Shown: positions 1 through 6,361 of the stretch, in pieces
Numbering within the stretch: the first letter of the stretch is position 1
How the letters are laid out: each line of letters begins with the position of its first letter
Assembly (NCBI GenBank): GCA_030037875.1
Contig: JASHPV010000115.1
Location: 1 to 6,649 of the forward strand
Direction of reading: 5' to 3'
Length of the DNA: 6,649 nucleotides
Source: Thermoplasmata archaeon
GTDB taxonomy: Archaea > Thermoplasmatota > Thermoplasmata > Lutacidiplasmatales > UBA184
Translations under genes and position numbers: made by a program
Notes under the pieces: model-generated
The model's database searches: none
Told to the model about the DNA's origin: nothing
The model's input: the letters and a program-made list of their open reading frames with translations, nothing else

Positions 1-378
1 CTGGTCGAAGTACAGGTCCCGAAGGCTCAACCCGGCGACGGGGGTGCTTACCTGAAGATGGAACGAAAGGTGGGGGACTTCGCTATCGCCGCGGTGGCCG
101 TGCAGCTTCACGTCGACGCGCAGGGAACCGTTACCCAGGCCTCCATCGCGTTGACGAATCTCGGGCCCACCGCTCTGCTCGCTCCCAACGCGGCGGCGCA
201 GCTCGTGAAGAGAAAACCGACCGATGCGGATATCCTGGCCGCGGCCAAACTCGCGGCGGAAGCCGCTCAGCCCAACTCTGACCTCCGAGGTCCGGCGGAG
301 TTCAAACGAGGCGTCGTGGGGACGCTCACCCAGCGAGCCGTGAAGACCGCTCTCGCCCGGGCGGGAGGGAAGAGCTGA
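1..378 (+). CDS. coxM: CO dehydrogenase medium (FAD) subunit, C-terminal part
   Basis: Only the last 125 residues are present; the frame is open from base 1 and the gene begins outside the window. The fragment reads through a GGAYLKMERKVGDFAIAAVA segment (about residues 14-33), typical of the C-terminal domain of the FAD-binding subunit of the CoxM/xanthine dehydrogenase family. In the complete enzyme this subunit takes electrons from the iron-sulfur clusters of CoxS onto FAD and passes them to the respiratory chain. The N-terminal FAD-binding motifs are not visible here. The stop TGA (376-378) shares its last base with the ATG of coxS, so the two are translationally coupled. The ATG at 58 lies inside the conserved segment and is not the start. 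The family assignment is secure; the CODH assignment rests on the form I CoxL two genes downstream. Confidence 0.93.
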   Translation: MVEVQVPKAQPGDGGAYLKMERKVGDFAIAAVAVQLHVDAQGTVTQASIALTNLGPTALLAPNAAAQLVKRKPTDADILAAAKLAAEAAQPNSDLRGPAEFKRGVVGTLTQRAVKTALARAGGKS

Positions 379-905
379 TGGCGAGCACCGCCATCCCCCG
401 GCTTACCGCCCCTCTCCCGATACGCGGGGCGACGCGCAAGATCCACGTCACCATCAACGACGTTCCGTTCGACATGGCGGTCGAGGACCGGACCCTGTTG
501 GTTCACTTCCTGCGAGACGTTCTCGGCATGACCGGCACCCACATTGGATGCGATACGACGCACTGTGGCGCCTGCACGGTGCTTCTCGACGACCGTCCGG
601 TGAAGTCGTGCACCGTGCTCGCGGTGCAGGCCGACGGCCGGAAGGTCCGGACCGTCGAGGGCTTGGAGGTCGGAGGCAAGCTCAACCCGGTCCAGGAGGG
701 ATTTGCCGCGGAGCACGGGCTCCACTGCGGGTTCTGCACCCCGGGGATGATGATGACCTCCGTGGCGCTGCTCGCGAAGAATCCGAACCCCTCGGAGGAG
801 GAGATCCGTCGTGCGATCTCGGGGAACCTGTGCCGGTGCACCGGCTACGTGAACATCGTGAAGGCGATTCAGCACGCGGCCAAGGCCTCCGGGGGTGGCC
901 CATGA
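378..905 (+). CDS. coxS: CO dehydrogenase small subunit, two [2Fe-2S] clusters
   Basis: A 175-residue iron-sulfur subunit that relays electrons from the molybdenum site in CoxL to FAD in CoxM. The N-terminal plant-ferredoxin-like domain has the cluster ligands Cys58, Cys63, Cys66 and Cys78 (GCDTTHCGAC, then SC). The C-terminal helical [2Fe-2S]-binding domain has Cys117 and Cys120 (HCGFCTPG) and Cys152 and Cys154 (GNLCRCTGY). All eight ligands are intact. Bacterial CoxS proteins are usually about 160-166 residues, so this one has a slightly longer N-terminal tail (about residues 1-20) before the ferredoxin fold begins at KIHVTIND. The start is fixed by its 1-nt overlap with the coxM stop and by a GGGAGG ribosome-binding site at 363-368, nine bases upstream. 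The stop overlaps coxL in ATGA. The gene order M-S-L is standard for aerobic CODH. Confidence 0.96.
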   Translation: MASTAIPRLTAPLPIRGATRKIHVTINDVPFDMAVEDRTLLVHFLRDVLGMTGTHIGCDTTHCGACTVLLDDRPVKSCTVLAVQADGRKVRTVEGLEVGGKLNPVQEGFAAEHGLHCGFCTPGMMMTSVALLAKNPNPSEEEIRRAISGNLCRCTGYVNIVKAIQHAAKASGGGP

Positions 906-3235
906 GCATCCACGGTGGCATCGGGCAGAGCCTCCCGCGCAAGGAGGACGCCCGGTTCATTCGCGGGAAGGGAAACTACGTCGACGACATCCAACTCGCG
1001 GGAATGCTATACCTGGACTTCGTGCGCAGCCCGTACGCCCATGCCAAGATCACGGCGATCCATTCGGAAGAGGCGCTGAAGATCCCGGGCGTGCTGGCCG
1101 TCATCACCGGCAAGGACCTCGACGCGGCCAAGCTCGCGTGGATGCCGACACTGATGTCGGACACCCAGATGGTGCTCCCCGTCGACACGGTGAAGTTCCA
1201 AGGGCAAGAGGTCGCCGGGGTCGTCGCCGAGAACCGGTACGCCGCCGCCGACGGGGCCGCCGCCGTCCAGGTCGATTACGACCCGCTGCCGGTCGTCACC
1301 GACCCGATCAAGGCGCTGCAGCCCGATTCTCCGTTGGTTCGTCCGGAGAAGGAGAAGAAATCGAACCACATCTGGCACTGGGAGACCGGCGACCGGCCCG
1401 GGACCGACGCGCTGCTGGCCAAGTCCGACGTCGTCGTCCACCAGGACCTCTACATTCCGCGGATCAACGTCTCCTCGATCGAGACCTGCGGCTGCGTGGC
1501 CACGTTCGACACCATGGGTCGTCTCACCATGTACATGACCACCCAAGCGCCCCACGCCATCCGCACCGTCTTCGCGCTCGTCTCCGGGCTGCCGGAGCAG
1601 AGCATCCGGGTGATCTCGCCGGACATCGGCGGCGGCTTCGGGGGAAAGGTCCCCGTCTATCCGGGCTACGTCGTGGCGATCGTCGCAGCGCTGAAGACCG
1701 GCCACCCGGTCAAATGGGTCGAGACCCGGATGAACAACCTGATGTCGAGCTCCTTCGCCCGGGATTACCATATCTCGGCCGATATCGGGGCGACGAAGGA
1801 TGGAAAACTGACCGCGCTCAAGGTCAAGACCATCGCCGACCACGGCTACGCCGACGCCGCAGCGAACCCGTCCAAGTTCCCCGCGGGTCTGTTCCACATC
1901 ATCACGGGCTCGTATCCGTTCCAGAAGGCGTTCGTCGAGGTCGACGGCGTCTACACGAACAAGCCACCCGGAGGGATCGCCTACCGGTGCTCGTTCCGCG
2001 TGACCGAAGCCGTGTTCACCATCGAGCGCCTGGTCGACGAGATCGCGCGCAAGGTCGGGATGGACCCGGCCGATTTCCGGATGAAGAACTTCATTCCGCC
2101 GGAGGCCTTCCCGTACAAGTCCGCCCTCGGCTGGACCTACGACAGCGGAAACTATGGGGGCGCGCTGAAGCTGGCCCAGCAGATGATCGATTACGCCGGG
2201 CTCCGGAAGGAGCAGGCGGAGAAGCGCAAGAAGGGCGAGCTGATGGGCATCGGCATCTCCAGTTTCACGGAGATTGTCGGCGCCGGTCCCTCGGCCCAGT
2301 TCGACATTCTGGGGCTCAAGATGTTCGACTCGGCCGAGATCCGCATCCATCCGACCGGCAAGGTGATGGCGCGGTTCGGGACGAAGAACCAAGGCCAGGG
2401 TCACGAGACCACGTACGCGCAGATCCTCGCGACCGAGCTGGGCATTCCGGCCGAGAACATCTCCGTCGAGGAAGGGGACACGGACACCGCCCCGTATGGC
2501 CTCGGCACGTACGCCAGCCGCAGCACGCCGACCTCTGGCGCGGCTGCGGCGGTCGCCGCCCGCCGGATCCGGGCCAAGGCGCAGAAGATCGCCGCGCACC
2601 TGCTCGAGGTGAGCCCGGACGACCTGGAATGGAAGGATTACAAGTTCCAGGTGAAGGGCGTCCCCGAGAAGTCGAAGACGATGGCGGACGTGGCGTTCGC
2701 CGCCTACACCAACCCGGCGCCGGGGGTGGAGCCCGGGCTCGAGGCAATCGACTACTACGACCCGCCGAACATGACCTATCCGTTCGGGAGCTACATCTGC
2801 GTCGTCGACATCGACAAGGGGACCGGCCAGGTCCATGTCCGCCGGTTCGTGGCCGTGGACGACTGCGGAACGATCATCAACCCGATGATCGTCGACGGCC
2901 AGATCCACGGCGGGCTCAACATGGGCCTCGCGCCGGCCTTGTACGAGCAGATCACGTACGACGAGGAAGGGAACATCCGGGGAAACTCGTTCCTCGACTA
3001 TCTCGTACCAACCGCGGTGGAATCGCCCCACTGGGAGACCGGTAAGACGACGACCCCGTCGCCCCACCATCCGTTCGGGGCGAAGGGGGTCGGCGAGTCG
3101 GCCACGGTCGGCGCGCCGGCGGCGATCGTGAACGCGATCGTCGACGCGCTCTCACCCTACGGGGTCACGCACATCGACATCCCGGTCTACCCGTGGAAGG
3201 TCTGGCAGATCCTCCACGACCATGGGGTGACGTAG
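902..3235 (+). CDS. coxL: CO dehydrogenase large (catalytic Mo-Cu) subunit, form I
   Basis: A 777-residue catalytic subunit that oxidises CO with water to CO2 at a [CuSMo] site bound to molybdopterin cytosine dinucleotide. An aldehyde oxidase/xanthine dehydrogenase hammerhead domain (about 10-120) is followed by the large molybdopterin-binding domains (about 130-770). Visible signatures are Gln215 in TTQAPH, GGGFGGK at 243-249, the form I loop AYRCSFR at 360-366 with copper-ligand Cys363, and Glu732 in GVGES. Gln215 and Cys363 sit 25 residues before Gln240 and Cys388 of Oligotropha CoxL, matching a shorter N-terminus here; Glu732 corresponds to its active-site Glu763. The ATG at 902 overlaps the coxS stop (ATGA), follows a GGGGGTGG stretch at 891-898, and begins the expected GIGQSLPRKEDARF segment. 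The frame stays open upstream to 548, but that part is out-of-frame coxS. Form II enzymes have AYRGAGR instead, so this is very likely a true CODH. Confidence 0.97.
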   Translation: MSIHGGIGQSLPRKEDARFIRGKGNYVDDIQLAGMLYLDFVRSPYAHAKITAIHSEEALKIPGVLAVITGKDLDAAKLAWMPTLMSDTQMVLPVDTVKFQGQEVAGVVAENRYAAADGAAAVQVDYDPLPVVTDPIKALQPDSPLVRPEKEKKSNHIWHWETGDRPGTDALLAKSDVVVHQDLYIPRINVSSIETCGCVATFDTMGRLTMYMTTQAPHAIRTVFALVSGLPEQSIRVISPDIGGGFGGKVPVYPGYVVAIVAALKTGHPVKWVETRMNNLMSSSFARDYHISADIGATKDGKLTALKVKTIADHGYADAAANPSKFPAGLFHIITGSYPFQKAFVEVDGVYTNKPPGGIAYRCSFRVTEAVFTIERLVDEIARKVGMDPADFRMKNFIPPEAFPYKSALGWTYDSGNYGGALKLAQQMIDYAGLRKEQAEKRKKGELMGIGISSFTEIVGAGPSAQFDILGLKMFDSAEIRIHPTGKVMARFGTKNQGQGHETTYAQILATELGIPAENISVEEGDTDTAPYGLGTYASRSTPTSGAAAAVAARRIRAKAQKIAAHLLEVSPDDLEWKDYKFQVKGVPEKSKTMADVAFAAYTNPAPGVEPGLEAIDYYDPPNMTYPFGSYICVVDIDKGTGQVHVRRFVAVDDCGTIINPMIVDGQIHGGLNMGLAPALYEQITYDEEGNIRGNSFLDYLVPTAVESPHWETGKTTTPSPHHPFGAKGVGESATVGAPAAIVNAIVDALSPYGVTHIDIPVYPWKVWQILHDHGVT

Positions 3236-3256
3236 GGCTTCGGCCGCCCTAGGGGG
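3234..3256 (+). promoter_or_regulatory. Short hairpin and palindrome in the coxL-coxG gap
   Basis: The 26-nt gap contains GGC-TTCG-GCC (3236-3245), a 3-bp stem closed by a UUCG tetraloop. An alternative 5-bp stem pairs AGGGC (3234-3238) with GCCCT (3246-3250). Immediately after is the palindrome CCCTAGGG (3247-3254), whose right half is part of the G-run (3252-3256) that serves as the coxG ribosome-binding site. Pairing could mask that site or mark an RNA-processing point. The structures are short, have no T-tract, and may be accidental in GC-rich DNA. Confidence 0.25.
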
Positions 3257-3261
3257 AACCG

Positions 3262-3714
3262 ATGCAGGTCAGCGGCCAGTTTCAGGTGCGAGCCGGGCCG
3301 GGAGCTGTGTACGCGTTCTTCTCGGACGTCCGGAAGCTGCTCGACTGCTTGGACGACCCGCACACCGTCGACTCGGTGCAGGGGGACCAGTTCTCGGGGA
3401 CGATCACGACCGGGGTCGCCTTCATCCGCGGGACGTTCCGATTCAATGGACAGTACACGCAGAAGACGCCGGGCCAGCGCATCGTGACCCAGATCCGGGG
3501 GTCGGGGCTCGGCAACGCCGTGGACGCCATGCTCAGCGCGACCCTGACGGCCGCCGGCACCGGGACGACCGTCGCCTGGAACGCGGACGTTAGCCTGACC
3601 GGGTCGGCCGCGTCCCTTGCAGAGCACCTGATCCGCTCGACGATCGAGAAGAAGGCCTCGGCCCTCTTCGAGAAGGCGCGGCAGCAGCTCGAAGCGGCGC
3701 CGTCGTCGGCCTAG
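3262..3714 (+). CDS. coxG: CoxG-like SRPBCC protein, short form
   Basis: A 150-residue member of the CoxG/SRPBCC (START-like) family. It opens with GQFQVRAGPGAVYAFFSDV, the usual first strand and helix of this fold, continues with the DQFSGTITTGVAFIRGTF strand pair and the GSGLGNAVDAMLSATLT segment, and ends with the long C-terminal helix (about 118-144) that closes the lipophilic cavity. CoxG proteins are not catalytic: in bacteria they are implicated in tethering CODH to the membrane and, in mycobacteria, in supplying quinone. Bacterial CoxG is usually about 200 residues with a C-terminal hydrophobic anchor. This protein stops after the SRPBCC domain at LEAAPSSA and has no membrane segment. 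It starts 26 nt after coxL behind a GGGGG ribosome-binding site (3252-3256), so it belongs to the coxMSL operon. Its TAG stop overlaps that of the convergent gene. The fold assignment is strong; the exact role is inferred from family and position. Confidence 0.85.
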   Translation: MQVSGQFQVRAGPGAVYAFFSDVRKLLDCLDDPHTVDSVQGDQFSGTITTGVAFIRGTFRFNGQYTQKTPGQRIVTQIRGSGLGNAVDAMLSATLTAAGTGTTVAWNADVSLTGSAASLAEHLIRSTIEKKASALFEKARQQLEAAPSSA

Positions 3715-5411
3715 GCCGAGACGTAGCGCGCGGGAGACCGCCGGAATTTCGCGAGGCAGCTCTCGGAGCAGAATCGGTACTCGGCGCCCTTGTAGGTCGT
3801 ATGGAGCGGGCTGGTGGCCTCGACCTCCATCCCGCACACCGGGTCGATCGATGCCGGCGCGGTCGAGAGGGGCGTGGCGTCTTGTTCGGCGGCGGGCAGC
3901 GGCGCGGTCCGCCGGACCTTCGTGATCTCCGACAGGATGCTGAGGGCGATCTCCTCCGGGTCCCGGGCCGCGATGTCCAGTCCCGCGGGGTTGTGAAGGG
4001 CATCGAGCTGGTCGGTCGGCAGGCCGCTTTCCTTCAGCGCCTCGAGGACGGCTTGGCCTCGCGTGTGGCTCGAAACGAGGCCAACGTACCGCGGCGAGCG
4101 CGGGAGGACGGATTTGAGGGCCGTTTCGTCGTACAGACCGGTCGAGGCGACGACCACGAAGGTCCCGGGCGCGACGAGCTTCGGGAGCCGCTCGAGGTCG
4201 GGCTGCCAGTGGACCCCATCGGGAAAGTCCGAAGGGCGGGCGCCCGGTGCCACCACGGTGACCCGGTAGCCCAGGAAACCTCCTAGGGCGGCCACCGCTT
4301 TCGCGACGGGGGCTTCGCCGATGACCACGAGCTCGGGTTCGGGCAGGTGCGGTTCTACGTAGATCTCCATCACTCCTCCACTTTCGCATTCAAGGCGACG
4401 CGTTACCACGCCCGGGGAAGGGTTCCCTCCCTCTTCCGCGTCGGGCGAGAGACGGATCAACCGGGGCCGACCGTCCTTCATTGATTCGAGAGCCTCGGCC
4501 ACGAGCACCCGTCCGGTGCAACTTCCCCCGACCCAGCCCGTGACGGTTCCGCCGGGACGGATGATCGCTTTGTAGCCCGGCTTACCGGACGTCGGGGGCC
4601 GAACGCTCACCACGGTGGCGAGCGCGAACGGCTCCCGATGGTGATCGAGTTCGGTGGCGAGCGCCAGCACGTCAGTCACGATGCGTCCCCGGGGCAGTCC
4701 TCGAACGGGCCCCTCGCGATGCAAGGCAAGTCGGTCGGCGACCAGAGGCCGTAGGGTAGCCGCCGTCGGGGGGCCCGACCCCTCGAGGGTCCATTCCAAT
4801 CGGGCCAGCTCTTCCGGAGTGTCGACATCGATCAGGATCCCCGGGTCCGTCACCGGCACTTCGACAAGGTCCGCGCTGTGCCCGGGGAAGAGCGCCCGGC
4901 ACCCCAGGTCGCCCCGAAGGGAACCGAGTTCCGGTATCAGTGCACGATCGAGAAGTACGGGGTTCCCCCGCACGCCTTCGAAGGTCGGGATGAGGATCTT
5001 GGCATGGCCCGAGGCGTGTCGCTGGATGAGCGCCTCCAATGTGGCGGCCTCGACAAAGGGCTGATCCCCCAGGACCACGAGGAGAGGCCCGGTCGAGGCG
5101 GCCGCTGCTGCTCCCCGCCGAATGGAACTCCCCATGCCTTCGCCGAACTCCGGGTTCACGACGACCGTGGTTCCTCGAAGGTCGACGCCGGCCCGGACCC
5201 GGTCCGCCTCCGCTCCCAGGACGACGACGGTCTCAGCCGGGTCGATGCTGCGCACCGTTTCCAGCACGCGGGTCAAGAGGGGCCGCCCCAGGATGGGCAG
5301 GAGCGGCTTGGGTCGACCCATCCGAGACGACGCGCCGGCCGCGAGGACAAGGGCCGTGACGCGAGCCGGCTCCGAGATGGCCCGGCGCCGGCGCTTGCCT
5401 CCGCTCGCCAT
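3711..5411 (-). CDS. MocA-like cytidylyltransferase / XdhC-CoxI / YHS fusion protein
   Basis: A 566-residue protein with three modules. Residues about 16-210 form a MobA/MocA-type nucleotidyltransferase: LAAGASSRMGRPK (23-35) for nucleotide binding, GMGSS (92-96), GDQPFV (115-120) with the metal-binding Asp, RGNPV (148-152) and DVDTPEEL (195-202). Residues about 245-500 are an XdhC/CoxI domain: an N-terminal part with GKPGYKAII (276-284) and GGSCTG (295-300), a Rossmann-like part (361-389), and the family ending GLDIAARDPEEIA (477-489). Residues 523-564 form a YHS domain, DPVCGM plus FCSESC, with Cys525, Cys548 and Cys552. CODH needs molybdopterin cytosine dinucleotide, so a MocA-like CTP transferase is expected here; XdhC proteins bind finished cofactor and promote its sulfuration and insertion. 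The ATG at 5411 is favoured because the fold begins at residue 18; no ribosome-binding site precedes it. CTP rather than GTP specificity is inferred from context. No signal peptide is seen, so it should be cytoplasmic. Confidence 0.9.
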   Translation of the reverse strand: MASGGKRRRRAISEPARVTALVLAAGASSRMGRPKPLLPILGRPLLTRVLETVRSIDPAETVVVLGAEADRVRAGVDLRGTTVVVNPEFGEGMGSSIRRGAAAAASTGPLLVVLGDQPFVEAATLEALIQRHASGHAKILIPTFEGVRGNPVLLDRALIPELGSLRGDLGCRALFPGHSADLVEVPVTDPGILIDVDTPEELARLEWTLEGSGPPTAATLRPLVADRLALHREGPVRGLPRGRIVTDVLALATELDHHREPFALATVVSVRPPTSGKPGYKAIIRPGGTVTGWVGGSCTGRVLVAEALESMKDGRPRLIRLSPDAEEGGNPSPGVVTRRLECESGGVMEIYVEPHLPEPELVVIGEAPVAKAVAALGGFLGYRVTVVAPGARPSDFPDGVHWQPDLERLPKLVAPGTFVVVASTGLYDETALKSVLPRSPRYVGLVSSHTRGQAVLEALKESGLPTDQLDALHNPAGLDIAARDPEEIALSILSEITKVRRTAPLPAAEQDATPLSTAPASIDPVCGMEVEATSPLHTTYKGAEYRFCSESCLAKFRRSPARYVSA

Positions 5412-5498
5412 GCTCGAGCTGCCGATACGGGAATCCCTCTAAGCGTTTGCCGAGCCACGCCGAGAAATCGCTCGTCTGCGCCGTTCGCGAATCCTGAA
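5412..5498. promoter_or_regulatory. Divergent intergenic region, probable promoters for both XdhC-family genes
   Basis: These 87 bp separate two divergent genes, so start signals for both must lie here or inside the neighbours. Neither ATG is preceded by a recognisable Shine-Dalgarno sequence: the minus gene has GGCAGCTCGAGC before its ATG and the plus gene has CGCGAATCCTGAA. In an archaeal host this suggests leaderless transcripts. On the minus strand, CAAACGCTTAGAGG (about 5434-5447) places its slightly A/T-richer core near 28 bases upstream of the ATG, where a BRE/TATA element for a leaderless transcript would sit. On the plus strand the only A-rich patch is GAGAAATCG (5462-5470). Both matches are weak. 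Confidence 0.35.
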
Positions 5499-6353
5499 AT
5501 GCTCCATCGAGCTGCATCGACCGTGCACGTCGCGCATTTCTCGCAGCAACTTTCCGCGCTCGCGGCGAAGAGGGAACCGTTCGCCATCGCGAGCGTGATC
5601 CGGACCGAGGGTTCTACCCTCGCGAAACCCGGCTTTAAGATTCTCATCACCCACGAGGGAACGGTTGCCGGCGGGACGCTGGGCGGTGGATGCCCCGAGG
5701 GTCCGATCGTGGCCGTGGCGCAGGAGGCCATGCAGACCGGCGAGCCGCGGGTCGTTCGGGTTCACCTGGTCGATACCGAGAGCGCCGTCGAGGGATTGGT
5801 CCGGGAGACCAACCCGGACGAGATCTGGGTGCAGACGAACTGCGGCGGGACCCTCGAGGTCTACATCGAGCCGATGCTGCCGTCTCAGCGACTGGTGATC
5901 GTGGGTCAGGGCGGCAAGGACGAGATCGAAGCCACCCTGGTCCATCTCGGGAAGCTGCTCGGGTTCGAGGTCGTCGTGATCGACCCGCTCCCCGTGCTAC
6001 CCGAAGCCCCTCACAAGGTCATCGAATCGTCCACGGTGGACCCCGCCGAGCTGGGTCCCCACGACTACGTGGTCGTGCTAACGAAGGGCGAGCGAGACGT
6101 GGCGATACTCGAGGCGATCTCCCACAGCCGGGTGAAGTTCGCCGGACTTCTGGCGAGCCGTCATCGATTGAAACAGAATCTGACCGAGCTCGAGCGCCAT
6201 GGAGTGGACCCGGCCTTCGTGCGCTCGCTCCACGCGCCCATCGGTCTCGACATCGGGGCCCGGACCCCGGAAGAGCTGGCCGTCGCCATCCTCTCCGAGG
6301 TGATCGCGACCAAGTACGGCAAGCTCCCGAACCCACCGGCGTCCGCCGGCTGA
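5499..6353 (+). CDS. XdhC/CoxI-family cofactor insertion protein (stand-alone)
   Basis: A 284-residue XdhC-family protein. The N-terminal XdhC_CoxI part (about 14-80) contains REPFAIASVIRTEGSTLAKPG and GGGCPEG (62-68), with Cys65 at the position of the conserved Cys-x-Glu motif. The region about 105-125 has the TNCGGTLEVYIEP segment typical of the family. The C-terminal Rossmann-like domain (about 131-270) runs from RLVIVGQGG to GLDIGARTPEELA (249-261). Family members bind molybdopterin cofactor, protect it, bring it to a sulfurase and deliver it to apo-hydroxylases; CODH loci typically carry two paralogues, CoxF and CoxI. This one and the XdhC module of the divergent fusion probably form that pair. 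The start at ATG 5499 lacks a ribosome-binding site; GTG 5523 is a possible alternative, since homology begins near residue 10. The frame is open far upstream, but that stretch is antisense to the fusion gene. The gene ends eight bases before the convergent moaA stop. Confidence 0.9.
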   Translation: MLHRAASTVHVAHFSQQLSALAAKREPFAIASVIRTEGSTLAKPGFKILITHEGTVAGGTLGGGCPEGPIVAVAQEAMQTGEPRVVRVHLVDTESAVEGLVRETNPDEIWVQTNCGGTLEVYIEPMLPSQRLVIVGQGGKDEIEATLVHLGKLLGFEVVVIDPLPVLPEAPHKVIESSTVDPAELGPHDYVVVLTKGERDVAILEAISHSRVKFAGLLASRHRLKQNLTELERHGVDPAFVRSLHAPIGLDIGARTPEELAVAILSEVIATKYGKLPNPPASAG

Positions 6354-6361
6354 GCCGGAGT

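Noticed and set aside
58..378. A separate 106-residue gene starting at ATG 58
   Set aside because: Conserved CoxM sequence (GGAYLK) continues upstream of the ATG to base 1, so this is the end of a larger gene.
548..901. Upstream extension of the coxL frame to an ATG at 548
   Set aside because: The extra 118 residues are an out-of-frame reading of coxS. The ATG at 902 overlaps the coxS stop and begins the conserved CoxL N-terminus.
895..3045. A 716-codon plus-strand frame overlapping coxL
   Set aside because: The protein is arginine- and proline-rich with no family signal, while the other frame gives a complete CoxL.
1007..3070. A 687-codon open frame antisense to coxL
   Set aside because: Its translation is Arg/Asp/His/Gly-rich low-complexity sequence with no recognisable motif. 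Such frames arise opposite highly expressed GC-rich genes because stop codons are rare there.
902..3235. Xanthine dehydrogenase, aldehyde oxidase or form II hydroxylase identity for the large subunit
   Set aside because: The active-site loop is AYRCSFR, not the AYRGAGR type of form II, and the copper-ligand cysteine aligns with Oligotropha CoxL.
3187..4389. A 400-codon minus-strand frame across coxG and the fusion gene
   Set aside because: Arg/Pro-rich translation without motifs; it overlaps two well-supported genes in other frames.
4878..5498. Upstream extension of the stand-alone XdhC frame to 4878
   Set aside because: The added residues lie antisense to the nucleotidyltransferase module and have no family similarity; XdhC homology begins near residue 10 of the 5499 start.
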